Program-made: the position numbers and the translations under genes | Part shown: one piece after another, positions 1 through 5,702 of the stretch | Numbering within the stretch: position 1 is the stretch's first letter | Layout: each line of letters begins with the position of its first letter | Notes under the pieces: generated by a model | The model's input: the letters and a program-made list of their open reading frames with translations, nothing else | Told to the model about the DNA's origin: nothing | Database searches by the model: none | Assembly: GCA_022508725.1 (NCBI GenBank) | Contig: JAFLUR010000129.1 | Coordinates: 1 to 6,610 of the forward strand | Direction: 5' to 3' | Origin: Oscillospiraceae bacterium | GTDB taxonomy: Bacteria > Bacillota > Clostridia > UBA1381 | DNA length: 6,610 bases

Positions 1-250
1 TTTGTAATTTGCGTGATGAGCGGATTTTATTGTAATAGCCGTAGATGTAAAGCTTCAGCATATCACGCGGGTCATATCCGGGACGGCCGTCAGATGACGC
101 GGTATGACGTTTGAAGTTCAATGTTTCCATATCGAGACTATCGACAAATGCGTCAATAACTCTGATGTAGCTGTCCTCCGGCACATAGTTATCAAGACTT
201 ACGGGGAATAGGGTAAGTTGGTTTCTGTTTTCTCCTTTTATGTATGGCAT
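1..250 (-). CDS. IS1182-family transposase, N-terminal part (runs off left edge)
   Basis: Reading the minus strand from the ATG at 248-250 gives 83 codons with no stop before the window edge, so the 3' end lies outside. The peptide contains the usual start of IS1182-type (DUF772) transposases: a QLTLFPVSLDNYVPEDSYIR-like opening, then VIDAFVDSLD near residues 31-40, then GRPGYDPRDMLKLYIYGYYN near 55-74, followed by IRSSRKLQ. These match the family's conserved GRPxYDPxxLLKLYIYGY and RSSRKLE blocks. The DDE catalytic residues would lie further into the gene, outside the window. The start is supported by a GGGAG ribosome site (complement of 259-263) with 8 nt spacing. A promoter and a probable element end lie immediately upstream. 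Whether the element is intact cannot be judged from this window. The family call is from memory of IS1182 proteins and is quite secure. Confidence 0.9.
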   Translation of the reverse strand, partial: MPYIKGENRNQLTLFPVSLDNYVPEDSYIRVIDAFVDSLDMETLNFKRHTASSDGRPGYDPRDMLKLYIYGYYNKIRSSRKLQ

Positions 251-283
251 GGCAATATCTCCCGATTGTTTATTTCTGTTATT

Positions 284-312
284 ATTATACTACAGATTGA
301 GTCTGTTTGCAA
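284..312 (-). promoter_or_regulatory. Sigma-A promoter of the IS1182 transposase
   Basis: On the minus strand there is a -35 box TTGCAA (307-312), a 17-bp spacer and a perfect -10 box TATAAT (284-289). It lies about 35 bp upstream of the transposase ATG and inside the probable element end, as expected for an IS that carries its own promoter. Confidence 0.65.
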
Positions 313-320
313 GATTTTAT

Positions 321-340
321 ACCGACTTTTCGGACAGTCT
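321..340. repeat. Probable terminal inverted repeat of the IS1182 element
   Basis: Read outside-to-inside (minus strand) this stretch begins AGACTGTCCGAAAAGTCGGT. ACTGTCC/ACTGTCT-plus-AAAAGTC sequences are typical tips of clostridial IS1182 elements (recollection of the family). Its position, just outside the transposase promoter and about 70 bp from the start codon, fits. The other end is not in the window, so the exact boundary and any target duplication cannot be fixed. Confidence 0.45.
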
Positions 341-380
341 GCCACCTATTTTAATTTCGGTTAAAAGTATCCCACCTGTG
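341..380. repeat. Possible IS21-type end remnant next to the IS1182 end
   Basis: The complement holds GGTGGGATACTTTTAACCG (around 359-377) and a second GGTGGC motif 30 bp away (341-347), so CCACCT occurs twice in direct orientation at 342-347 and 372-377. IS21-family ends in Firmicutes carry repeated GGTGGGAxACTTTTAACCG-like units, so this may be a fragment of such an end into which the IS1182 copy inserted. No istA/istB sequence is visible. The assignment rests on motif memory only. Confidence 0.3.
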
Positions 381-490
381 ATTTTTTTTACAATAAAAAA
401 GCGGAATATATGAATTTATGATTTGTAATTCAGTACAATTATCTCCGAAAATACCACGTTATTTTGTGTTAATTATTATCCGGTAAATGC

Positions 491-521
491 TTGACTTTAT
501 CCCATTTTAGAGTGATATATG
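491..521 (+). promoter_or_regulatory. Candidate promoter of the DUF6809 gene
   Basis: TTGACT (491-496, 5/6 to the -35 consensus) is followed after 19 bp by TATATG (516-521), which carries the extended -10 dinucleotide TG at 513-514. Spacing and the -10 box are suboptimal, so this is only a candidate. The rest of 381-490 is AT-rich with no gene or structure that I can support. Confidence 0.3.
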
Positions 522-554
522 ATAGAAAAATATACTATGAAAGGGGATTTTTCA

Positions 555-848
555 ATGACTTTTCTTGACGATTTGTATTACGGCAATATCAAGCCGGTGG
601 ATAATGGATTTGTGAAAAATTCGGAATTTGATAAGGCGCTGAAGGTATTTTGCGACTGTGAGACCGAGCTGTGTAAAGCGATCGACAAAGACGCAGATGA
701 AGCGCTTACCCGGCTGATAAATTCGCACAATGAATTGTTAGCGACAACCGGCTTGGAAAATTTCAAGATCGGTTTCAGATTGGGCGTGAAAATGATGTGC
801 GATGCTTTTATTGATAAAAGCGATAAGTTTAAGGACGTGACGGATTAA
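555..848 (+). CDS. DUF6809-family small protein (function unknown)
   Basis: A 97-residue soluble, acidic protein. It opens MTFLDDLYYGNIKPVDNGF, and the (L/F)xxLYYGNIxP block near residues 3-13 is the hallmark by which I place it in DUF6809, a family of short clostridial proteins with no assigned role. The remainder looks alpha-helical: a charged helix around residues 22-45 (FDKALKVFCDCETEL), a second around 48-66 and a third ending GFRLGVKMMCDAF near 76-88. I chose the ATG at 555 because AAGGGGA (541-547) lies 8 nt upstream; an earlier in-frame ATG at 519 has no ribosome site and adds a non-conserved stretch. No signal peptide or membrane segment is present. Downstream, the convergent radical SAM gene ends only 20 bp away without an obvious terminator. 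In other genomes such genes are often near mobile elements, as here. No function is proposed. Confidence 0.8.
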   Translation: MTFLDDLYYGNIKPVDNGFVKNSEFDKALKVFCDCETELCKAIDKDADEALTRLINSHNELLATTGLENFKIGFRLGVKMMCDAFIDKSDKFKDVTD

Positions 849-868
849 AATCGGTTCGTCTCAAATCA

Positions 869-1966
869 TTATTTCTGTGAAGCTCCCCAAATTACCTCTA
901 CTTCAGATTTCTTCGCCATAAGGACGCATCCTCCCGTATGGTCGTCGGCCGGCAGATTTCCCTCACGCAGTTTATAGAACAAAGGAGATCGCAGTGCATT
1001 TCTAAGGGAAGTATCTTTAACGTTAATATCCGAATACGGTGAAAACGGACACGGTTCTGCGCCGCCATGTGAATTTATATGGAAAAATCCGCGTCCCGCC
1101 GCAAGACAGCCTCCGAAAGCAGCCTCATCGCCGGGGAAGGAAATAAACAGCGTATCAGGACGCGCTGCGCGGATTTCGGTAATCTTTTTTTCAAGATATT
1201 TACGCTCTGTATTTCCAAGCGCGAGATGCGCGTCGTAATTGTCCATCGATACAAACTCAACATAAAATATAATCTTACAGCCGTTTCCTGAAAGAGAATC
1301 GATAAAACCGCTGTCCGTTACTTCTCGGATATTTTCGGTTGTTACGGTAACTGAGGCTCCGAAAATGATTCCGTTTTCTTTAAAAAGTTCTATCGTATCC
1401 GTAAGTTTTGCGTAAATGCCCGCATCGCGTCGACTGTCCGTGCTTGTTTCATGACCTTCTATACTTAACACGGGCAGAATATTTCTTTTTTTATCAAATA
1501 ATTGTATGTATTTATCATTTAAAAGCGTACCGTTGGTAATTACGGGAAACAATATTTCTGGAATTTCTCCTGCGGCTTCAATAACGTCGGCGCGGAGCAT
1601 CGGTTCTCCGCCGGCAAGTATGATAAAGCTTACTCCAAGCTCCCGCGCGTCCGTGAAAACTCTGCGCCATTCCTCCGCAGTAAGCTGATCACACTGCGCG
1701 TTGTCGGAACATGAATGAATTTGCCTTGAATAACACCCGGTGCAGCGGAGATTGCAGGCGCTCGTTATACTTGCGATCAGAACCAGAGGGATGTTCTCTC
1801 CGTTTTTTGCTGCCTTAGCGCGTTTTAGCGATGCTTCACGGCTGCAAACGGCATAGCGAGCCATAAACGCGCTTTCCTTTGGATTTTTTAACACAGCGTG
1901 GATTGCTGTTTTTACGATATTTTCGACGCTGTTTGTAAGATATGCTCCCAAATTTGAGTCATCCAA
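869..1966 (-). CDS. Radical SAM protein with C-terminal SPASM/twitch-like cysteine region
   Basis: A 365-residue cytoplasmic enzyme. Visible landmarks are the CNLRCTGCY motif with C71, C75 and C78, which should hold the SAM-cleaving 4Fe-4S cluster, and LAGGEP at 118-122 (SAM amino-group binding). VITNGTLL near 142-149 and LSIEGHE near 167-173 fit successive barrel strands. The C-terminal part has GGCLAAGRGF (C287), GGAEPCPFSP (C306) and TGGCVL (C347), which could bind one auxiliary cluster but is shorter than a full seven-cysteine SPASM. The N-terminal 55 residues are helical and specific to this subfamily. I know the family as a recurrent, uncharacterised clostridial radical SAM protein; MoaA, PqqE and sactionine maturases are distant relatives, but no precursor peptide is visible nearby. 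It follows the hxlR frame in the same direction after 51 nt, so they are probably co-transcribed. The start codon is TTG. Substrate unknown. Confidence 0.9.
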   Translation of the reverse strand: MDDSNLGAYLTNSVENIVKTAIHAVLKNPKESAFMARYAVCSREASLKRAKAAKNGENIPLVLIASITSACNLRCTGCYSRQIHSCSDNAQCDQLTAEEWRRVFTDARELGVSFIILAGGEPMLRADVIEAAGEIPEILFPVITNGTLLNDKYIQLFDKKRNILPVLSIEGHETSTDSRRDAGIYAKLTDTIELFKENGIIFGASVTVTTENIREVTDSGFIDSLSGNGCKIIFYVEFVSMDNYDAHLALGNTERKYLEKKITEIRAARPDTLFISFPGDEAAFGGCLAAGRGFFHINSHGGAEPCPFSPYSDINVKDTSLRNALRSPLFYKLREGNLPADDHTGGCVLMAKKSEVEVIWGASQK

Positions 1967-1973
1967 TATATTT

Positions 1974-1978
1974 CCCCC
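1974..1978 (-). promoter_or_regulatory. Ribosome site that fixes a TTG start for the radical SAM gene
   Basis: The complement reads AAGGGGGAAATATATTG: GGGGG lies 7 nt before TTG (1964-1966). The overlapping ATG one base downstream opens a different frame that only gives a short unrelated peptide, so TTG is the start. Confidence 0.7.
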
Positions 1979-2017
1979 TTTCTGTTTTGATTTTTTTGTG
2001 ACGCTTCATAAAGCGGA

Positions 2018-2350
2018 TTATACAGTATTCGTATTTGTTTCCCATTGTATAAGTTCAAGTAATATAGGCTGAAGCCGCGCGGCTTTTTCGGTAAGCTCAT
2101 ATTCGACCCGTATAGGAACCTCAATATATTCGCGGCGTTTGATCAATCCGGCTTCCTCAATCTCTTTCAGGGATTTTGAGAGCATAGTATTGGAAATACC
2201 GCCTACGTTGCGCAGTATATCGTTGTACCGCGTTGCGCCGTTGGCTGTCGGAGAACATAAAACAGGCAGCTTCCGTTTTCCGCCGATTACATCCATGACC
2301 TTTTGCAAAACGCAATATTCGAATCATGGGCATAAATGATTTTGCGACAT
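2018..2350 (-). pseudogene. HxlR-family transcriptional regulator interrupted by an in-frame TGA
   Basis: Codon 10 onward reads as an HxlR winged-helix repressor: VMDVIGGK near codons 18-25, GATRYNDILRNVGGISNTML near 38-57 with the recognition helix at about 52-66, EEAGLIKRREY, then the wing EVPIRVEYELTEKA to about codon 90, ending in LLELIQW. HxlR proteins are small dimeric DNA-binding regulators, often redox or electrophile sensors using an N-terminal cysteine; C13 is in that place. The best start is the ATG at 2348-2350, preceded by GGAGGA at 9 nt, but codon 9 is TGA (2324-2326) in an otherwise continuous frame (MSQNHLCP-stop-FEYC). Downstream alternatives, TTG at 2306-2308 and ATG at 2294-2296, lack a good ribosome site. 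The near-invariant Trp of GGKW is Arg (CGG), and SPT at codons 33-35 replaces residues that are usually hydrophobic. Together these suggest decay, though a sequencing error or weak internal initiation remains possible. Confidence 0.7.
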
Positions 2351-2359
2351 GATCGTTTC

Positions 2360-2365
2360 TCCTCC
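2360..2365 (-). promoter_or_regulatory. Strong ribosome site for the original HxlR start
   Basis: The complement is GGAGGA, 9 nt upstream of the ATG at 2348-2350. It is the only good ribosome site in this frame, which shows that translation was meant to begin before the TGA codon. Confidence 0.75.
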
Positions 2366-2387
2366 GTTCGGTAAACTTTTTCTTAAC

Positions 2388-2409
2388 TTACTCAACATTT
2401 TCTGAGTAA
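2388..2409. promoter_or_regulatory. Palindrome TTACTCA-N8-TGAGTAA, probable HxlR operator
   Basis: Perfect 7-bp arms at 2388-2394 and 2403-2409 separated by 8 bp. The right arm touches the -35 box of the rightward GH2 promoter (2410-2415), and the whole site lies in the early transcribed leader of the leftward hxlR promoter. A bound dimer would therefore block both units. The TACT...AGTA arms resemble boxes recalled for Bacillus HxlR/DUF24 proteins such as YodB. Binding by this particular protein is inference. Confidence 0.55.
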
Positions 2410-2438
2410 TTGACGAATTATTTCAGCTATGGTATAAT
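2410..2438 (+). promoter_or_regulatory. Rightward promoter of the GH2 glycosidase
   Basis: TTGACG (2410-2415), a 17-bp spacer, then TATAAT (2433-2438) preceded by TGG, giving an extended -10. This is close to an ideal sigma-A promoter. Transcription would begin near 2445, giving a leader of about 160 nt that contains the repeat at 2487-2590. Confidence 0.75.
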
Positions 2439-2465
2439 TATATCAAATAATAATTCGATTGTAAA
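2437..2465 (-). promoter_or_regulatory. Leftward promoter of the hxlR-radical SAM operon
   Basis: On the minus strand there is TTTACA (2460-2465), a 17-bp spacer and TATAAT (2437-2442). Its -10 box overlaps the -10 box of the rightward promoter by two bases, so the two polymerases cannot occupy the region together. Confidence 0.7.
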
Positions 2466-2486
2466 GTGCGAAACAAGAGCTGATTA

Positions 2487-2590
2487 TTATTGATCCCATA
2501 ATTAAATCTTGAAGAGTTTATGCGAATAGCTTTCTTGTGAAAGTCAAGGAATTTCTTGTGAAAATCTTTGAGGAAAACCGCAGTAAAACG
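2487..2590 (+). repeat. Left inverted copy of the MITE half-repeat, in the GH2 leader
   Basis: This 104-nt stretch matches the complement of 4406-4508 with about 13 mismatches and one single-base gap (roughly 87% identity by hand alignment). It starts at the same tip, TTATTG, and ends at the shared AAAACG. It contains a CTTTC-TTGT-GAAAG stem-loop (2530-2543) and a degraded second one at 2551-2565. The tip is worn (GATCCCATAA instead of GTTCCCCCAA) and the other half of the element is missing, so it is a decayed fragment. It lies between the GH2 promoter and its ribosome site, whose GGAGG begins on the repeat's last base. Confidence 0.75.
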
Positions 2591-2603
2591 GAGGAATTGA
2601 ATA

Positions 2604-4268
2604 ATGATAAGATTATTTGACACACATCATATAAGACAAACATACGAGCTTGACGGGATGTGGAATTTTAAAATGAATGGCTTTGATAAGGCATATCAAT
2701 TACCTGTTCCCGGCTGTTGGGAGCAGCATCCCGATTTTTTAAGTCATCGCGGCAAGGGAATCTATACAAGAACAGTCTATATAAATAAGTCCGGCAATAT
2801 ACGTCTTGAGTTTAAGGGTGTAAGCCACACGGCGGATGTGTATTTTGACGGAGAGAAAATCGCGCATCACTATAATGCGTTTACGCCGTTTTCAGCGGTG
2901 GTAAAGAATGTAAAGTCGGGCGAGCATGAGGTAAGGGTTGAGGTTGATAATACCTTTGGCGAACACAGTGCGCTGCATATCCCCAACGACTACTACACCT
3001 ACGGCGGTATTACACGCCCCGTTGCGCTTGAATATCTTTCGGATGTTTACATAGAACGTATACGTTTTACACCGAATTTATCAAACAATAAATGGAGCGC
3101 GAAAACGGAAATTATTATGAAAAATATTTCCGCTTTCGCGAAAACGGTTATTGTAAAAACTATTCTTGCGGGAACGGAAGCAGAGCATGAAATCGAAATA
3201 CCCGCGTCAACAGAAACGCCGGTGACGTTTGAGGGGGATTTTGACGATATAAAATCGTGGTCTGTCGGCGAGCCGAATTTGTATGAGCTTACGGCAATGC
3301 TGTCGGTTGACGGCGAAGTGATTGACGATTTAATTGAGCGCGTGGGTTTCCGCGTTGTTGAGGCGAGGGGCGCCGAAATATATTTAAACGGTAAGCCCGT
3401 ATTTATGAAAGGCTTTAACCGTCACGAGGATTACGCTGTTGACGGCTGCGCGATCGGCTTGCAACATATGGTTCTGGATATGGATTTAATGCAAGACGCG
3501 AATGCGAACGCGGTGCGCACTTGTCATTATCCCAATGACGAGCGTTTTCTCGACTTGTGCGATGAGCGCGGAATAATGGTCTGGGAGGAAAACCATGCAC
3601 GCGGACTTATTTTAAAAGATATGCAAAATCCGAATTTTGAGCGTCAATGCGAGGACTGCATACGTGAAATGATTGAAAATCACTACAATCATCCGGCAAT
3701 CGTGATATGGGGCATTTTGAACGAGTGCGCCGCAGAAACAGAGGAAGGCAGACGGATGTATAAAAAGCAGTATGAACAGATTAAGAGTATGGACGAGAGC
3801 CGTCCGACAACCTCCGCAACGTGCCGTCACTTTACAGATATATGTCTTGATTTGCCGGATGTTGTATCGTTTAATATGTATTCCGGCTGGTACAAGGACT
3901 GTCCGATTGATAAACGTAACGATGAACAAATCGACTGGATCAAAAAATCAGGCGGAGATAATAAACCGATAATCGTTTCGGAGCTTGGTGCGGCGGCAAT
4001 TTACGGTTATCGTGACCGTTCGCGCTGTAAATGGAGTGAGGAACGTCAGGCGGATATAATCCGAGACAATCTTGAGGTTTATATGAATGACGACAGGATT
4101 ATGGGCGTGTTTATTTGGCAGTTCGCCGATTGCCGCGTGACCGAGGAGGGCGAATGGTTTACAACACGTGCAAGATGTCATAACAATAAGGGAGTGGTTG
4201 ATGAATACCGTCGTCCGAAAATAGCGTATGACACCGTAAAAGAGTTATTTAAAATATACGGTAATTGA
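2604..4268 (+). CDS. uidA: Glycoside hydrolase family 2, probable beta-glucuronidase
   Basis: A 554-residue GH2 enzyme, slightly shorter than E. coli beta-glucuronidase (603). It probably hydrolyses beta-glucuronides in the cytoplasm, since no signal peptide is present. Domains are a sugar-binding jelly-roll at about 10-145 (GIYTRTVYI, PNDYYTYGGITRPV), an immunoglobulin-like domain at 150-252, and a TIM barrel from 253. The acid/base is E374 in WGILNEC and the nucleophile is E460 in IVSELGA. Other GUS-like blocks are FNRHED (271-276), RTCHYP (305-310), FNMYSGWY (423-430) and IWQFAD (504-509). HNNKG at 526-530 keeps the N-x-K pair (N527, K529) that binds the glucuronate carboxylate and separates glucuronidases from galactosidases. 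The gap between HARGL and the NHP block is short, so no long loop 1 is present. GGAGG (2590-2594) lies 9 nt before the ATG. No transporter accompanies it here. GH2 membership is near certain; other uronides are possible substrates. Confidence 0.85.
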   Translation: MIRLFDTHHIRQTYELDGMWNFKMNGFDKAYQLPVPGCWEQHPDFLSHRGKGIYTRTVYINKSGNIRLEFKGVSHTADVYFDGEKIAHHYNAFTPFSAVVKNVKSGEHEVRVEVDNTFGEHSALHIPNDYYTYGGITRPVALEYLSDVYIERIRFTPNLSNNKWSAKTEIIMKNISAFAKTVIVKTILAGTEAEHEIEIPASTETPVTFEGDFDDIKSWSVGEPNLYELTAMLSVDGEVIDDLIERVGFRVVEARGAEIYLNGKPVFMKGFNRHEDYAVDGCAIGLQHMVLDMDLMQDANANAVRTCHYPNDERFLDLCDERGIMVWEENHARGLILKDMQNPNFERQCEDCIREMIENHYNHPAIVIWGILNECAAETEEGRRMYKKQYEQIKSMDESRPTTSATCRHFTDICLDLPDVVSFNMYSGWYKDCPIDKRNDEQIDWIKKSGGDNKPIIVSELGAAAIYGYRDRSRCKWSEERQADIIRDNLEVYMNDDRIMGVFIWQFADCRVTEEGEWFTTRARCHNNKGVVDEYRRPKIAYDTVKELFKIYGN

Positions 4269-4279
4269 TCATGGTATAA

Positions 4280-4508
4280 TTATTGTTCCCCCAACCGACT
4301 CCCCTCATTTTCCGGTTGCTCAAACATGTAAATTCTGCGCCGGAAAACCTTGGCCGGTCGTAAAACTTCGTTTTACTTCTCACCTGTGCAACCGAGAAAA
4401 ACACGCGTTTTCCTGCGGTTTTCTTCAAAGAATTTCATAAGAAATCCCTTGACTTTCGCAAGAAAGTTCTTCGCATAATTCTTCAAGACTTAATTGGGGG
4501 AACAATAA
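4280..4508. mobile_element. 229-bp MITE-like element with perfect 15-bp terminal inverted repeats
   Basis: The ends are TTATTGTTCCCCCAA (4280-4294) and its exact complement TTGGGGGAACAATAA (4494-4508). There is no coding sequence inside. Internal structure includes a perfect hairpin GTAAAAC-TTC-GTTTTAC (4360-4376), an arm pair CGGTTGC/GCAACCG (4313-4319 and 4388-4394), CTTTC-GCAA-GAAAG and ATTTC/GAAAT hairpins in the right half, and a right half repeated in inverted form at 2487-2590. Because that second copy also starts TTATTG, the tips are part of the element rather than flanking sequence. No clear target duplication is seen. The element starts 12 bp after the GH2 stop, so its hairpins end up in the 3' untranslated region and may protect or terminate that transcript; no U-run follows them. 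The mobilising transposase is unknown. Confidence 0.7.
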
Positions 4509-4553
4509 GTTTATATCAATGATGAAATTTCGTATGCTCCGGTCTTGTGATAA

Positions 4554-5702
4554 TTATTTAACGGTAACCGCATAACAGTCATCTTCCGTAATGTTTCGTT
4601 CGGCATTATCGTTTGTTCCTTTGAGGAACAGTAAACTGTCAATTTCGTCAACATCAATAATTCGTGAAAAGTTTATTCTTGCCGTAAATTCGTCGGTATC
4701 GGCATTTTCATATCCGGCAGTTCCGCCGTTTTGAAGATCCGTATATATCGTACCGTCTTTGAGCTTTACTCCAACCATTGCGGGCGGCTCCGCAAAGTCG
4801 GAAGTTTCAACCGATTGACCGGTTTCGTCAAGTACCGGGCTTTGAATTACGGTTTGAGGAAAATCGTAATTGATAATTGCTGACGCAGAATATAAAACCG
4901 CCGATGTAACTTTGGCATTTGAATTTCCCAATTCCTTATTGAGTGTAAATTCCGTACCTTTTTCAAAGCTGCCTAAATTCCATTCAAGTGTCCATTGACC
5001 GGTAATATCTCCGAAATCCCTCATAATAACGGTAATCATTTTTTCTTTCAAATCCGCTTCGGATATTCTGTTCCCGTTTTCGTCAACAGGTGTTAAATTC
5101 AAATCAATTTCCATTTTGCCGCCGGCAATACGGTAATTCGGAATTAAATTTCCGTTTTCGTCTTTATTGACGGGTGTTCCGTCTGCCATAACAGGATTTT
5201 CTCTGTCGGTCCAATCAATACCGTTAAAGAAATACCAGTCATAATTATAAGCCTGCTCGCCGTCAAACAATACATTGATATGTTTTAATTCCGGCTCTTT
5301 TGCCGGGTCGAGTTCATATCCCTCCACATAAAATGATAAGTGTATTACATTCCCGTCAAATAAGCATTGCGCCGTCGAAACGGTTATACCGTCGTGAGCA
5401 TCGCTGACCTCAGGCATTGCCACCAACGGATTATCCGAATTTTGAAGTTTTTCCATTTGACTTTTTGAAATATTAAGGCTTGATAAAAAACCGTTACTCC
5501 AATTCATATATGTTGCGGCAAAAGCCGTGATTCCGAGTGCGAGAGTTGCCGCAACGGCTGTTATCACAAATTTTTTCTTTGATTTCATATAATTACTTTC
5601 CTTTCGAGAATAAGCTTTTTGAATTTTTTCTGAAATTCTGTTTTGTATCTCTTCTGAAATTTCAACATTATCCAATACATTTTTAAGTTCCTGCTCTTTC
5701 AT
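4554..5702 (-). CDS. DUF4179-domain membrane protein, putative anti-sigma factor
   Basis: A 382-residue single-pass membrane protein. Residues 1-44 are charged, helical and cytoplasmic (EISEEIQNRISEKIQKAYSR) and should hold the sigma factor. One hydrophobic segment (about 45-64, VITAVAATLALGITAFAATY) crosses the membrane. The rest is an extracytoplasmic beta-rich domain with the DUF4179 signature around 103-128 (HDGITVSTAQCLFDGNVIHL, then FYVEG), followed by a second immunoglobulin-like region from about 255. Partner binding is inferred from gene order: its ATG overlaps the ECF sigma stop codon (ATGA), so translation is coupled and the partners are made together. A ribosome site AAGGA (complement of 5712-5716) lies 9 nt upstream. 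A zinc-binding anti-sigma (HxxxCxxC) motif is absent, as usual for this group. The inducing signal is unknown, probably at the cell envelope. No terminator is evident after the stop. Confidence 0.85.
   Translation of the reverse strand: MKEQELKNVLDNVEISEEIQNRISEKIQKAYSRKESNYMKSKKKFVITAVAATLALGITAFAATYMNWSNGFLSSLNISKSQMEKLQNSDNPLVAMPEVSDAHDGITVSTAQCLFDGNVIHLSFYVEGYELDPAKEPELKHINVLFDGEQAYNYDWYFFNGIDWTDRENPVMADGTPVNKDENGNLIPNYRIAGGKMEIDLNLTPVDENGNRISEADLKEKMITVIMRDFGDITGQWTLEWNLGSFEKGTEFTLNKELGNSNAKVTSAVLYSASAIINYDFPQTVIQSPVLDETGQSVETSDFAEPPAMVGVKLKDGTIYTDLQNGGTAGYENADTDEFTARINFSRIIDVDEIDSLLFLKGTNDNAERNITEDDCYAVTVK

Noticed and set aside
839..860. Possible terminator hairpin between the convergent DUF6809 and radical SAM genes.
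   Set aside because: An 8-bp stem can be drawn, but three of its pairs are G-U and no U-run follows on either strand.
2310..2326. Selenocysteine or reassigned UGA as an explanation for the HxlR in-frame TGA (CP-TGA-F context).
   Set aside because: Downstream there is only a 4-bp TTGC/GCAA stem, far short of a bacterial SECIS. HxlR proteins are not known selenoproteins. TGA serves as the stop for the GH2 and sigma genes here, and Trp is encoded by TGG, so a recoded UGA is unlikely.
3612..3929. Minus-strand 105-codon ORF inside the GH2 gene, plus similar short ORFs inside the radical SAM gene.
   Set aside because: They lie wholly within well-supported genes in other frames, have no ribosome sites, and their products resemble no family.
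2429..4283. A 13-bp direct repeat ATGGTATAATTAT at 2429-2441 and 4271-4283 flanking the GH2 segment, resembling a target duplication.
   Set aside because: It is AT-rich, coincides with a -10 promoter box on the left and overlaps the MITE tip on the right; a 13-bp match is not surprising in a window this size.
4360..4376. Perfect hairpin GTAAAAC-TTC-GTTTTAC as an intrinsic terminator for GH2.
   Set aside because: The stem is AT-rich and no U-tract follows; it is better seen as internal structure of the MITE-like element.
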